Source: a virus. Taken from it: DNA of 22,398 bases. The translations under genes and the position numbers were made by a program. Below are positions 12,429-20,775 of this stretch, piece by piece. The stretch's first letter is position 1, and each line of letters opens with the position of its first letter. The stretch is from IMG/VR virus record IMGVR_UViG_3300027743_000021, positions 1 through 22,398 of that record; one strand, given 5' to 3'. The notes under the pieces are model-generated. The model was not told the origin of the DNA. It saw only the letters and a list, made by a program, of their open reading frames with translations, and made no database searches.

Positions 12429-12454
12429 GGGAGGGGCAGACCATCGCCCCTCCC
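12429..12454 (+). other. Strong hairpin between tail tube and tail chaperone genes
   Basis: A perfect 9-bp stem, GGGAGGGGC (12429-12437) with GCCCCTCCC (12446-12454), and an 8-nt loop. No T-run, so it probably reduces rather than stops transcription, or protects the tail tube mRNA. This would help make much more tube protein than chaperone. Confidence 0.72.
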
Positions 12455-12477
12455 CCATGACTGTGAGAGGTGAGAAG

Positions 12478-12894
12478 ATGACGAAGGGTAAGAAAACCGA
12501 ACTCGCACGGCTCGACCGGGCTTCCTTCCTCGCGGCTTCCCATTTACGCCGGGAGGATGTTGCGCTTCCGGATGTTGGCGTTGTATCCATCAAGGAATTC
12601 ACCGCCCCGCAGCGTCTGGCGTACTTGAAATATCTGGAAATTGGCGCGGACGGCCTGCCGAAATTCCCTCCCGAGAAACAGGTCAACCTCAGCAAATTCA
12701 TTCTATCTCTCGGGTGTATCAACGAAGACGGATCGCCAATGTTTGCCTCAATGGATGAGGTTCCTGAAATGCGGGCGGACTACTACGAGATCATCGGGAA
12801 GGCCATTCTTCAACTGTCTGGCATCATCCCGGCGGATGAGGTTATCGACAACCTCCCAAACGTGAAGAAGACGGATACAGCGCCCTCTCCCTAG
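12478..12894 (+). CDS. Tail assembly chaperone G
   Basis: 138 aa. It has the usual size and place (tail tube, then G/GT, then tape measure) of the chaperone that coats the tape measure before tube assembly. A basic N-terminus leads into a helical body with FTAPQRLAYLKYLEI and LSKFILSLG. ATG at 12478 with a GAGAGGTGAGAAG site is preferred to the in-frame ATG at 12457. Near its 3' end it carries a slippery heptamer that lets some ribosomes continue into the T frame. Confidence 0.85.
   Translation: MTKGKKTELARLDRASFLAASHLRREDVALPDVGVVSIKEFTAPQRLAYLKYLEIGADGLPKFPPEKQVNLSKFILSLGCINEDGSPMFASMDEVPEMRADYYEIIGKAILQLSGIIPADEVIDNLPNVKKTDTAPSP
12855..12861 (+). other. Programmed -1 frameshift site CCCAAAC
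   Basis: CCCAAAC read as C-CCA-AAC in the G frame is a perfect X-XXY-YYZ slippery heptamer in the correct phase. A stem GCGCCC (12880-12885) with GGGCGC (12900-12905) follows, with the G stop codon in its loop region. The -1 frame is open across the junction with no stop until 13250. Confidence 0.9.
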
Positions 12895-13250
12895 AGTTGG
12901 GGCGCGACCTGTCTGGCATGGGATCATCGGAATACCTCGCATGGCATGAATATCTCAGCCGGGAGGGATGGAGCAGAGACAAGGCGGAAGAACGGTCTAC
13001 CAGGCTGGAGGTTCTATTGGCTACCCTACTTGCCATGACCGCCAATTTCAACAGGAACCCAAAGGACACCCCCAAGCCTTTCGAAGTGTACGACTTTGCC
13101 CCCTGGTTGCGCCCGGATAACGCTCAGACCGAGATTTCAGACAAGCCGGTCAGTCAGGAAGAAAGCAAGTTGGAAGCAGAACGGATTGACGCGGAGGTTG
13201 CGAAGTCGATGGAAAACATGAAGGCCGTCCTCGCGAAGATGAAAAGGTGA
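12861..13250 (+). CDS. Tail assembly chaperone T extension (made as G-T by -1 frameshift)
   Basis: Codons downstream of CCCAAAC in the -1 frame, 129 residues after the shift; the fused G-T protein would be 257 aa (128 from G plus 129). T contains helices such as WHEYLSREGW and RSTRLEVLLATLLAMTANFN, then a charged C-terminal coil. The T domain of such proteins binds the tail tube subunits while G binds the tape measure. A separate start (TTG 12897 or ATG 12918) has no good ribosome site, so I favour synthesis only as a fusion. Confidence 0.85.
   Translation, partial: REEDGYSALSLELGRDLSGMGSSEYLAWHEYLSREGWSRDKAEERSTRLEVLLATLLAMTANFNRNPKDTPKPFEVYDFAPWLRPDNAQTEISDKPVSQEESKLEAERIDAEVAKSMENMKAVLAKMKR
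12880..12905 (+). other. Frameshift-stimulating stem-loop
   Basis: Outer stem GCGCCC/GGGCGC, with an inner CTCT/AGAG pairing, begins 18 nt after the slippery site, somewhat further than the common 5-9 nt. It contains the TAG stop of G at 12892-12894. Confidence 0.55.
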
Positions 13251-13253
13251 GCT

Positions 13254-15326
13254 ATGCCTGACCTGCAACCTATCGTCCAGCGTATCAGTACGAAATACGA
13301 CCCGACCGGGATTTCGGCTTTTCTGGGCCATCTCGGGAAGGTACCCATTCTTGCCGGCCTTGCTGTAGCCGCTATCGGTGCAATCTCCGGCGCTCTGGTG
13401 GTGTGTGTCAATAAGACAATCGCATGGGGCAAGGAGCTAGACAGCACAATGGATCTGCTCGGCGTGACCTCGAAAGAGGCCGCAGGGCTGAGCCTCATCG
13501 CCAAGGTAACAGGCACGTCAATCGAGACTCTAACCAAGGGGCTGAACATTATGGGTAAGGGGTTGGTTGACGTGGGGGGAGGATTGGGAACTACCGGCAA
13601 GGAACTCAAAGCCATCGGGATCGACATTTACGACGTAAACGGCAAGCTGAAATCAACGCCCGCCCTGCTGCAGGAAGTGGCGGACTACATGAGCAAGATG
13701 AGCGACGGTACGGCCAAGACCGCTCTTGAAATGAAGCTATTCGGACGGTCGGGTACCGAGGTGGATGAAATTCTCCGCCAAGCCGCAAACGGCGGGATGC
13801 AGAGGTATATCGATCAGGCATCCAAGATGGGGCTCGCGCTTTCTGCGGATCAGGTGAGCCGGATAGAACAACTCGGGTTCAACATGAATATGCTGAAGGA
13901 GCAGTTCACGGGGATCGCCGTTGTCCTCGGGATCGCTTTCATCCCTATGCTTCAATCCGCTGTGACGTGGTTGGGTAATCTAGTGGCTGGCCTCCTGCCG
14001 GCCATAACTCAGATGGGGGCATTCCTCGGGCTGATGTTCGGGGGTTCCGGAAGCACAAGCCTCGTTGGAATGACCGGCGCGGGCGGTGCGCCGACATACT
14101 CAGTTGAAAATCAATGGCGTATCGCGCACGGGTACCAGCCGCGCGCGGATCGGGAGGCGAGCGGTGTGCTTCCGGCTTCTTCTACGTCCGCCCAAGCTCC
14201 ATACATGCAGGGCTTGTCTGGCGATTATGCTCAGCACGTCGTTCTCACCCCGTGGCAGGAGGCGTTGCTTGACCTGCGGGATACTGTCGTCCATGATTTC
14301 TGGCCGTGGTTCTCAGGATTGGATTGGGCCGGGACACTTACGACCCTCGGGAATATCGCCGGGTGGATTTCGGAAAATGTTCCCAAGGCATCCAACGCCG
14401 CGATTACCGGCGTAAACATGATGGGCGTGATGGCCACGAACACCATAAACGCCGGATGGGATGCCGTTGGCTGGTTCCAGACGAACATCATTGACCCGTT
14501 CAATGAAGCTAAAGACGAACCCTATTATGAGAAAATGGGTTGGGACGTATGGCTAACCAATAACCTCATTACTCCGATAAACAACTTCGTGCAGGATACA
14601 AAGTTGCCGACTTGGGATGAACTTATATTGGGTCTGAAATTGGCGTTTCACCATCTTGGGTTTGGGATCGGGAATGCTATCGTGAACTTTCTCTATAAAC
14701 TGGAGGAGATGTATAACAACGCCATCGGTTGGGTAAACAGAATTCTCGGCGTGCAAATACCCACGGTGTCTTCGCATGTTGTTGTACCCAAACCCTACGC
14801 TGAGGGCGGCATTCTGGGGGGCAAGTGGGCGCTCGTAGGCGAAGAGGGCTATGAACTCATCGGTCCGGACGGGCGGGTGTACCCGCATGGCGAGACTAAG
14901 CGCATGCTCTCGAAGGGGCTGAGGAACGTACAGGGTTTTGCGGGTGGGACGAATGACGGGCCGAATCCGTGGGACGTGGGGGTTGCCATTGGCGGAGCTA
15001 CTGGCGGCGGCTTTGATCCTGCTTCGGCTGCGAGCGCCCTATCCACGATCGGCGGGGCAACTGGCAACACGTCTATCAATCCCGGCGCGCTGTCGGCGGT
15101 AACAGCGTCAAAGGTTTTGTCGGCAATTGGGAACGCTACCATGTCGGCTGACCAGGCATCCGGCGCGGCTATTGGTATCCAGCAATCCATGAAGGACTTT
15201 ACCATGTCGCAGTTGAGCACGCAGATGACGCAGCGCGATATGCTGGCGGAATTGCGTAAGCTGAATGAACAAATTCCCGCTCTCATGATGTCCCTGTCGT
15301 CTGAATTCAAAAAGGTGATGGTGTGA
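13254..15326 (+). CDS. Tape measure protein
   Basis: 690 aa. The longest structural helix-rich protein apart from the tail tip; sets tail length and helps DNA enter the cell. Hydrophobic segments lie at about residues 30-52 and 215-265. The C-terminal part has the GGILGGKWALVGEEGYELIGPDG-type motif (key residues G-G, LVGE-x-GYEL and PDG) common in tape measures, then Gly/Ala-rich sequence and a final coil. It starts right after the chaperone stop with AGGTGAG. At about 0.15 nm per residue the tail would be near 100 nm (inference). Confidence 0.92.
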   Translation: MPDLQPIVQRISTKYDPTGISAFLGHLGKVPILAGLAVAAIGAISGALVVCVNKTIAWGKELDSTMDLLGVTSKEAAGLSLIAKVTGTSIETLTKGLNIMGKGLVDVGGGLGTTGKELKAIGIDIYDVNGKLKSTPALLQEVADYMSKMSDGTAKTALEMKLFGRSGTEVDEILRQAANGGMQRYIDQASKMGLALSADQVSRIEQLGFNMNMLKEQFTGIAVVLGIAFIPMLQSAVTWLGNLVAGLLPAITQMGAFLGLMFGGSGSTSLVGMTGAGGAPTYSVENQWRIAHGYQPRADREASGVLPASSTSAQAPYMQGLSGDYAQHVVLTPWQEALLDLRDTVVHDFWPWFSGLDWAGTLTTLGNIAGWISENVPKASNAAITGVNMMGVMATNTINAGWDAVGWFQTNIIDPFNEAKDEPYYEKMGWDVWLTNNLITPINNFVQDTKLPTWDELILGLKLAFHHLGFGIGNAIVNFLYKLEEMYNNAIGWVNRILGVQIPTVSSHVVVPKPYAEGGILGGKWALVGEEGYELIGPDGRVYPHGETKRMLSKGLRNVQGFAGGTNDGPNPWDVGVAIGGATGGGFDPASAASALSTIGGATGNTSINPGALSAVTASKVLSAIGNATMSADQASGAAIGIQQSMKDFTMSQLSTQMTQRDMLAELRKLNEQIPALMMSLSSEFKKVMV

Positions 15327-17575
15327 CCGTCCTGACTTGGGATGTCGAAGGCTGCTTTCCTCCTACCGCGTATGTGCCGAACGCGCATACGAAGGGTCTC
15401 TGGCATCTGGAGGCCAACTCGAATGACTCGTCCGGCAACGGGAAGCATGGAACGGATACCAATATCGCCTACGCAGCCGCGAAGATCGGCAACGGGGCAC
15501 ATTGGACGGTAGGAAACGGGGGAATATCCATTCCGGTCAATACGATGGGGACGCTCGGAGTGGGCGACTTCGCTATGGCGTGCTGGTTCTACGGGGCCAA
15601 TCCGGGGGCGGGAAATTTCCCGGTCCTTCACGGCTCGTATGACGTTTCCCCGTATAAAGGCCCGGTAGTATATTTTGACCCGCTTGGCGTTCTTACTGCG
15701 AATGATGGAATATCGTTTCAGGTCGATCCAGCCAATAGGCACAGGGTTACTACCCCGTCTGCGTCTTCGCTGTATGGAAAATATACATTCATAGTATTCA
15801 CCCGCATATCAGGCGTGTGTTACGTTTATTATAACGATGCGCTGGTTCTGTCTTTCGCGGATGCCACAAATATTCCCGCCGCCGCAACTGCTTATATCAA
15901 CGGCATCAATACCTCTGCTACTGTATCTTGGAAATCCGGCCTCATAGGCGACGAATACATCTGGGAGGATCAGGGCTGGACGCTCCCGATGGTTCAGGAA
16001 GCCTACGGGTGGAGGTCGGTGAAGACGGACGCCAAGAACGTCGTAACCGCCCAGCACGGCTACACCGGCAACAACCCCACCGACCGCATCGCTGGGCCGG
16101 GCAGCCTGCAGATGACGCTCAACAACGCCCCGGACAACACGGGCGCTGCAGAGGGCTACTATTCACCCGGACATGCTTCCTGTCGCCCCGGGTTCGATCT
16201 AGGGGCGCTGTTCCGCCTGAAAATAAGCGACGGGACGACGACCAAGTACCAATTGCGCTCAAAAGCGAAGAAGATCACACCTGTACCAGGTGTGCACGGT
16301 TCCCACGAGACGCCCGTGATGTGCTCGGACTACTTCGATGACCTGTCCGAAGCTCCGCTCCGGCAAATAGCCGTTCTGGCTGGCAAGCGTATCGACGAGG
16401 CTATTACGGCTGTGCTTGCGGGCATGGCGCATGCGCCCCGGCACACGTCTTTCGCCGTTGGGCTGGAAACATACACCCACCTCCTGACCGGGATGAGCGA
16501 TAACAAGTCGGCTCCCTTGACGGCCCTACAGCGTTCCTGCCAGACCGACCTGTCCTATCTTTTCCTCGTCGGGGATGGTACGGATGGTGAGACGCTGAAA
16601 TGGGACAACCGGCATTCACGCCTGTCCGCCGTTTCCGAGGCCACATTCGCCGACACGATGAGCGGGGTGGTAGTCCAGCGTGACCGGGCGAAGCTGATAA
16701 ACGATGTCACGACCGTAGCCCATCCCCCAAAGCTGGACACGGTTGCAGTCATTCTTGCCAAGACGGACGACCTTGAATTCACCCTTGAACCGGGCGCGAC
16801 GAACGCCAAGACTATGACGCTCGCCTTCACGGATCCCGACATGCAGGGGCGCAGGGTGGATATGGTTGCAGGTTCGCAGCCCGTCGGCTGGCCTGTGGCC
16901 GGCACGGATTACAAGATGGGGTCAACGTCCGGCGGGTCTGACCTGAACGCCAACCTTGTCATAACCCCGGTGTGGGGGGCGAACACCATCCAAGTAACAT
17001 TCGCCAATACCGCCGCGGTGCGTGGATACGTGAGCATCTTCCACGCGCGCGGGATAGGCATCTACGACAATACGCCGGTCGAGAAGAATAGTCAGGACGC
17101 GGACAGCATCGACACCCACGGCTCCCATCCTGCCCGGTATGATGTGCCGTATTCGGACAGCGAGAGCTTTGTGAAAGACCTTGGGAAGGTGCTGTTGGCG
17201 AATAATAAAGACCCGCGCAACTACATCAAGTCCGTAACCTTCCACGCTCACGACCCTAATAATCATCTGTTCGCCACCTATGCCGCGACGCTGGATGTCG
17301 GGTCGATGATCACCGTCGCGGAAACTGTGACGGGCATCGTCGGGGATTACTTCGTCGGGTCTATCAAATGGGAATGCAGGGAAGGGAATTCTATCGACGT
17401 GACGCTGGGAGAGTTGGAACCGGCTATCGGCAACTGGTCCTTCCGCCTCTGCGCCGCCGCCGACGACGTGACCGATCCAGCTATAAGCATCCTTGCTCTC
17501 TACCCGGAAAGCGATACGGTGAACTTCACGCCAACCGATCCATATGGCAATCCGTTTCACAGGCTGTATATCTGA
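15323..17575 (+). CDS. Tail tip/distal tail protein with N-terminal LamG-like domain
   Basis: 750 aa, GTG start in a GTGA overlap with the tape measure stop. Residues about 25-230 resemble a LamG/concanavalin-like jellyroll: KGLWHLEANSNDSSGNGKHGT, repeated G-x-W strands, and a GDEYIWEDQGW end. The remaining 500 residues are a beta-rich tail protein with SLQMTLNNAPD and long mixed segments, placed where the distal tail or baseplate hub protein belongs. The LamG-like part could bind glycans on the host surface. No peptidase motif was seen. Confidence 0.72.
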   Translation: MTVLTWDVEGCFPPTAYVPNAHTKGLWHLEANSNDSSGNGKHGTDTNIAYAAAKIGNGAHWTVGNGGISIPVNTMGTLGVGDFAMACWFYGANPGAGNFPVLHGSYDVSPYKGPVVYFDPLGVLTANDGISFQVDPANRHRVTTPSASSLYGKYTFIVFTRISGVCYVYYNDALVLSFADATNIPAAATAYINGINTSATVSWKSGLIGDEYIWEDQGWTLPMVQEAYGWRSVKTDAKNVVTAQHGYTGNNPTDRIAGPGSLQMTLNNAPDNTGAAEGYYSPGHASCRPGFDLGALFRLKISDGTTTKYQLRSKAKKITPVPGVHGSHETPVMCSDYFDDLSEAPLRQIAVLAGKRIDEAITAVLAGMAHAPRHTSFAVGLETYTHLLTGMSDNKSAPLTALQRSCQTDLSYLFLVGDGTDGETLKWDNRHSRLSAVSEATFADTMSGVVVQRDRAKLINDVTTVAHPPKLDTVAVILAKTDDLEFTLEPGATNAKTMTLAFTDPDMQGRRVDMVAGSQPVGWPVAGTDYKMGSTSGGSDLNANLVITPVWGANTIQVTFANTAAVRGYVSIFHARGIGIYDNTPVEKNSQDADSIDTHGSHPARYDVPYSDSESFVKDLGKVLLANNKDPRNYIKSVTFHAHDPNNHLFATYAATLDVGSMITVAETVTGIVGDYFVGSIKWECREGNSIDVTLGELEPAIGNWSFRLCAAADDVTDPAISILALYPESDTVNFTPTDPYGNPFHRLYI

Positions 17576-17586
17576 GAGGTGATGAC

Positions 17587-18024
17587 ATGGCAAATGTATA
17601 CGCATTCTGCAACGGCGGCGATTGGGGTGTGATATGCCCGCGCTGCGGAAACGCCGTCAAGAGCAGGATTGGGATCAATAAGGTTATTTGCATCGTCTGT
17701 TGGCCGGGTATTATGGCTACCGCTTTGCAGGAAGTGACCACGGTGACGAACGGCATCACGCAGAAAATCCTACGCCCCGTTCCTGACCTTGCGGCCCGGC
17801 AGGAAGCGACTATCGCGGCCCGCCAAGCTCAGGAGGAATACAACGTCATGTTCCCGCCGAACGTGCAAGCCATCGCGGACATTATCAACGCCGAGCCGGA
17901 TATAAACTGGAAGAATTGGTATCCGGATCGGGATGAAGTGAAGGCGAAGACGAAAGGGAACGCATACGGTCAATCGTTGGCGGACATGCAGCACGAGCAT
18001 GACCACCACGGAGCGAGGCCATAA
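17587..18024 (+). CDS. Tail-region protein with N-terminal Cys-pair motif
   Basis: 145 aa. CPRC (about residues 18-21) and CIVC (about 35-38) form a zinc-ribbon pair at the N-terminus. The middle is a helical stretch with AARQEATIAARQAQEEYNVMFP, and the end is His-rich (HEHDHHG). ATG at 17587 with GAGAGGTGATG upstream. Function unknown; a tail tip accessory is likely from position. The stop and next start share a base (TAATG). Confidence 0.6.
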   Translation: MANVYAFCNGGDWGVICPRCGNAVKSRIGINKVICIVCWPGIMATALQEVTTVTNGITQKILRPVPDLAARQEATIAARQAQEEYNVMFPPNVQAIADIINAEPDINWKNWYPDRDEVKAKTKGNAYGQSLADMQHEHDHHGARP

Positions 18025-18650
18025 TGGCATACGATAATACTCACGTCTGGGTAGTCTACAACGTCCTGACCGCTCCTCAAATGACGCAGATCAGCGACAA
18101 CATCGATTGGCTGCATACTCAGCTAACCTCCGCCGCCGGGGTGAACGGGGTATCGTCCTTCTACCCGTCTCCGCTCCAGATAGACAGCAGCAATCAGGGT
18201 GCCGTGACGGCCAATCGCGTATACGCCACCCGTATCCATCTTGAGGCACAATGCAAGGTGGATGGATTTTATGGGTACGGTGGGAACGCCACAAATACCC
18301 GGTGGGGAGCTGGTATCTACGATGTCGCAGGGACAACTCTGCTTTGCTCGGGCGTGACGGCGCAATTGGCAGCCGTTGCCATTCCCATCACTTGCGCGGC
18401 GACGCTGATACCGGCTGGAACCTACTGGCTGGCGATGACGGGTGATGCGCAAGGGCTTCTGGCGGCGGCTCGCATAGCTATCGGCAATAATCAACTTGCC
18501 ACTATGAATTCTCCCGACGTGACTTTCGGATATTCCGCCACGGCCAGTGCCGCTGGCGTTCTGCCGGCTACCATCGCCCTTCCGCTGACAGCAGTAAGCA
18601 CTCAGGGAGCGGCAATGGCCATCTGGGCCATTCACACCACGACGTACTAA
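18024..18650 (+). CDS. Putative receptor-binding/tail fibre protein
   Basis: 208 aa. The N-terminal 40 residues (MTQISDNIDWLHTQLTSA) resemble the attachment part of small fibre proteins. The rest is a Gly/Ala/Thr-rich beta domain with RWGAGIYDVAGTT, IPAGTYWLAMTGDAQG and similar repeats, the look of a carbohydrate- or surface-binding jellyroll. Placed at the end of the tail block, as expected for receptor-binding proteins. Called by position and composition. Confidence 0.6.
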   Translation: MAYDNTHVWVVYNVLTAPQMTQISDNIDWLHTQLTSAAGVNGVSSFYPSPLQIDSSNQGAVTANRVYATRIHLEAQCKVDGFYGYGGNATNTRWGAGIYDVAGTTLLCSGVTAQLAAVAIPITCAATLIPAGTYWLAMTGDAQGLLAAARIAIGNNQLATMNSPDVTFGYSATASAAGVLPATIALPLTAVSTQGAAMAIWAIHTTTY

Positions 18651-18668
18651 GTCTAGGAGAGCGATACG

Positions 18669-18968
18669 ATGGCGACGAAAGGACAATTTGACCGCATGGA
18701 AGCCAAAATCGACAACCTTTCCGCTCAGATGGCTAAGCTCGTAACGGATTTCGCGGTCGTGAAGAAATGCACGGAGGATAATGATCTCGTGTTACACGGG
18801 CCGGACAAGCGGAGCGGGCTGGTGGGGGAATTCGGTCGTCTGTCCACCCAGCAAAAGCTCGTGGTGGGTATCATGGCGACCATCGGCACGGCCACGCTCT
18901 CCGGGGTGGTGATGCTTATCATCCAGGCCATCTCCGTCGCCAATGCTCTGGCGCAAGTGGTGAGGTGA
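18669..18968 (+). CDS. XhlA-like membrane protein with coiled coil
   Basis: 99 aa. A charged coiled coil at residues 5-40 (FDRMEAKIDNLSAQMAKLV) is followed by a single membrane segment at about 65-92. This order is that of XhlA-type haemolysin/holin accessory proteins, which anchor to the membrane and help lysis. Preceded by TAGGAGAGCG. It lies before the terminase genes, apart from both the other holin and the endolysin, so a structural role is not excluded. Confidence 0.55.
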   Translation: MATKGQFDRMEAKIDNLSAQMAKLVTDFAVVKKCTEDNDLVLHGPDKRSGLVGEFGRLSTQQKLVVGIMATIGTATLSGVVMLIIQAISVANALAQVVR

Positions 18969-18971
18969 CCC

Positions 18972-19328
18972 ATGGGCTTCAAAAAAGGATTTGACCCGAA
19001 ACGCAATTTGAAGGGCAGGCCGCTCAAAGGTATCACGATTGCGGACCTGTTCGCGCAGGAAGGCGACCGGGTGGATAAGGCTTCCAAACTTACCAATCGC
19101 CAACTCCTCATTCATAACATGTACATGGCGGCCATCGCGGGCGACCCTGCGTTCGCGCGTCAATGCCTGGAGCGCGAATACGGAAAGGTGCTGGAGGAAA
19201 TCCAGCTCACAGGCGGGCGCACGAAGCCGCTCGACCTGTCGAAGCTGTCCGAGAAGGAATTGGGCGTGCTGATGACGCTGCTCAACAAGGCGGAACCGGA
19301 TGACCCTGATACTCCCGACGCGGAATGA
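18972..19328 (+). CDS. terS: Terminase small subunit (DUF5681-like)
   Basis: 118 aa. The N-terminal GFKKGFDPKRNLKGRP is the typical start of DUF5681 proteins, often coded right before terminase large subunits; it is basic and likely binds DNA. Then helices, including LLIHNMYMAAIAGDPAFARQCLEREYG. The small subunit would recognise the phage packaging site. The following terminase start lies inside its last 29 bases. Confidence 0.72.
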   Translation: MGFKKGFDPKRNLKGRPLKGITIADLFAQEGDRVDKASKLTNRQLLIHNMYMAAIAGDPAFARQCLEREYGKVLEEIQLTGGRTKPLDLSKLSEKELGVLMTLLNKAEPDDPDTPDAE

Positions 19329-20775
19329 TGTAAGCGCGGAGTTCTGCCGCCGCGACTTCTACCGGTTCGTGACGGAGGCCTTCCCCTACGTCCTGCCCGG
19401 CGTGAAGTTCGTACCCGGTTGGCATATCAAAGCCGTCTGCAAATACCTGCAAGCCGTGGAGGACGATACCCTCAAACCCCGGACGCTGGTAATAAACATC
19501 CCGCCCGGCCACATGAAATCCTTGCTCGTCAACGTTCTGTTCCCCGCGTGGGTGTGGACGCGCGACCAACGCAAGCGGTTTATCTGCATCACTCACTCGG
19601 AGGTATTCGCCACTCGGGACAGCCTGCTCTGCCGCAACCTTGTCACGTCGGAATGGTACTCCGCTCTGTTCCACCTGGCGCTTGCGGAAGGCGACCAACT
19701 GAAGACGCGCTACTCGAATACCAACGGCGGGTTCCGGCACGCTTACGGATTGTCCGGGATGACTGGAGACCACGGTGATTATCTTCTACTCGATGACCTG
19801 CTCGATATTGAAGACCGATACAGCGAAGCGGAAATCAAAACAGTCAATGACCTGTACGATAATATCCTTCCAACACGAATTGATCCGCGAAACGGAAAGA
19901 AAATCCTTATCATGCAGCGGCTCGGGCAAGCCGACCTTGCGGGTCATATCAAGAGGGTAGGGGAGCCTGCGGAGTTCCTGGTGCTTCCTGTTGAGTTCGA
20001 GGGCGAGGTTTTCAAGAGTTCCATAGGCTTCAAAGACCCCCGCAAGAAGAAAGGGGAGCTGCTATGGCCGGATATGTTCGACGGGGCATGGTTGATGCGC
20101 TCCAAGGCGCTCATGTCAGATATGGACGTGGCGGGGCAGTTCCAGCAGCGCCCCTCCCCGATTTCGGGCAACTTCTGGAAGAGGGAATGGTTCAAGAATC
20201 GCCTTTCCAATACCTCGATCCTTGGCCGATTTATTTCGTGGGATACGGCGGCAAGCATCGAGGACACCGCCGCCTACTCTGCCTGTGTGGTGGGGGAAAT
20301 CATGGCCGACTACCGGCTATTCATACGGTACGTCAGGCGCGGTCGGTGGATCTTCCCCGAGCTTCAACGGAACATCGAGGACATCGCGCAGATGTATAAA
20401 TTCTCCCTGCGGAATATCTGCGTGGAGAGCAAGTCATCTGGCCAGTCAGTCATGCAATCTCTCAACGCTGGATCATCCGTGATACATAAGCTGGAGGTAG
20501 AATTGGGGATAGATCCGGGCGAACTCTTGAAGCCGGTCAATCCTCAGAACGACAAGGATGCTCGCTGCCAGTTGATTTCCAACTTCTTGGAAAAGGGGAT
20601 GGTTGTCCTGCCCGTGCCGGATGATACGAATAAAGAATGGCTGAACCTGTTTGAAGAGGAAATATTCGAGGTTCCGAATTCCGCATACCGCGACCAATCA
20701 GATGCGTTCTCGCAATTGGTCTGGTTCTGCTCCAATTATCTGGAAACTGGCCTAACCGGCCGAGGTGTCCAATGA
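19300..20775 (+). CDS. terL: Terminase large subunit
   Basis: 491 aa. An ATPase/nuclease motor that packs DNA through the portal. Walker A IPPGHMKS at residues 67-74, Walker B YLLLDDLL at 161-168, an FQQRP motif at 281-285, and the RNase H-like nuclease start SWDTAAS at 313-319 with Asp315, followed by VESKSSGQS (375-383) and DQSDAF near the C-terminus. Close to the usual length. The start at 19300 overlaps the small subunit gene by 29 bases, with only a weak GGAACC site. The stop overlaps the portal start (ATGA). Confidence 0.95.
   Translation: MTLILPTRNDVSAEFCRRDFYRFVTEAFPYVLPGVKFVPGWHIKAVCKYLQAVEDDTLKPRTLVINIPPGHMKSLLVNVLFPAWVWTRDQRKRFICITHSEVFATRDSLLCRNLVTSEWYSALFHLALAEGDQLKTRYSNTNGGFRHAYGLSGMTGDHGDYLLLDDLLDIEDRYSEAEIKTVNDLYDNILPTRIDPRNGKKILIMQRLGQADLAGHIKRVGEPAEFLVLPVEFEGEVFKSSIGFKDPRKKKGELLWPDMFDGAWLMRSKALMSDMDVAGQFQQRPSPISGNFWKREWFKNRLSNTSILGRFISWDTAASIEDTAAYSACVVGEIMADYRLFIRYVRRGRWIFPELQRNIEDIAQMYKFSLRNICVESKSSGQSVMQSLNAGSSVIHKLEVELGIDPGELLKPVNPQNDKDARCQLISNFLEKGMVVLPVPDDTNKEWLNLFEEEIFEVPNSAYRDQSDAFSQLVWFCSNYLETGLTGRGVQ

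Noticed and set aside
12457-12477. Earlier start for the tail chaperone
   Set aside because: The ATG at 12457 follows the hairpin C-run with no ribosome site; the ATG at 12478 has GAGAGG and GAG at good spacing.
11773-12543. Long - strand frame opposite the tail tube gene
   Set aside because: Same reason: low-complexity Arg/Gly/Asp composition and full overlap with a well-supported gene.
12897-13250. Independent gene with a TTG start
   Set aside because: No ribosome site, while a perfect -1 slippery heptamer upstream joins this frame to the chaperone gene.
14849-15742. Long - strand frame across the tape measure/tail tip junction
   Set aside because: Lies antisense to two convincing genes and shows no recognisable domain or start signal.
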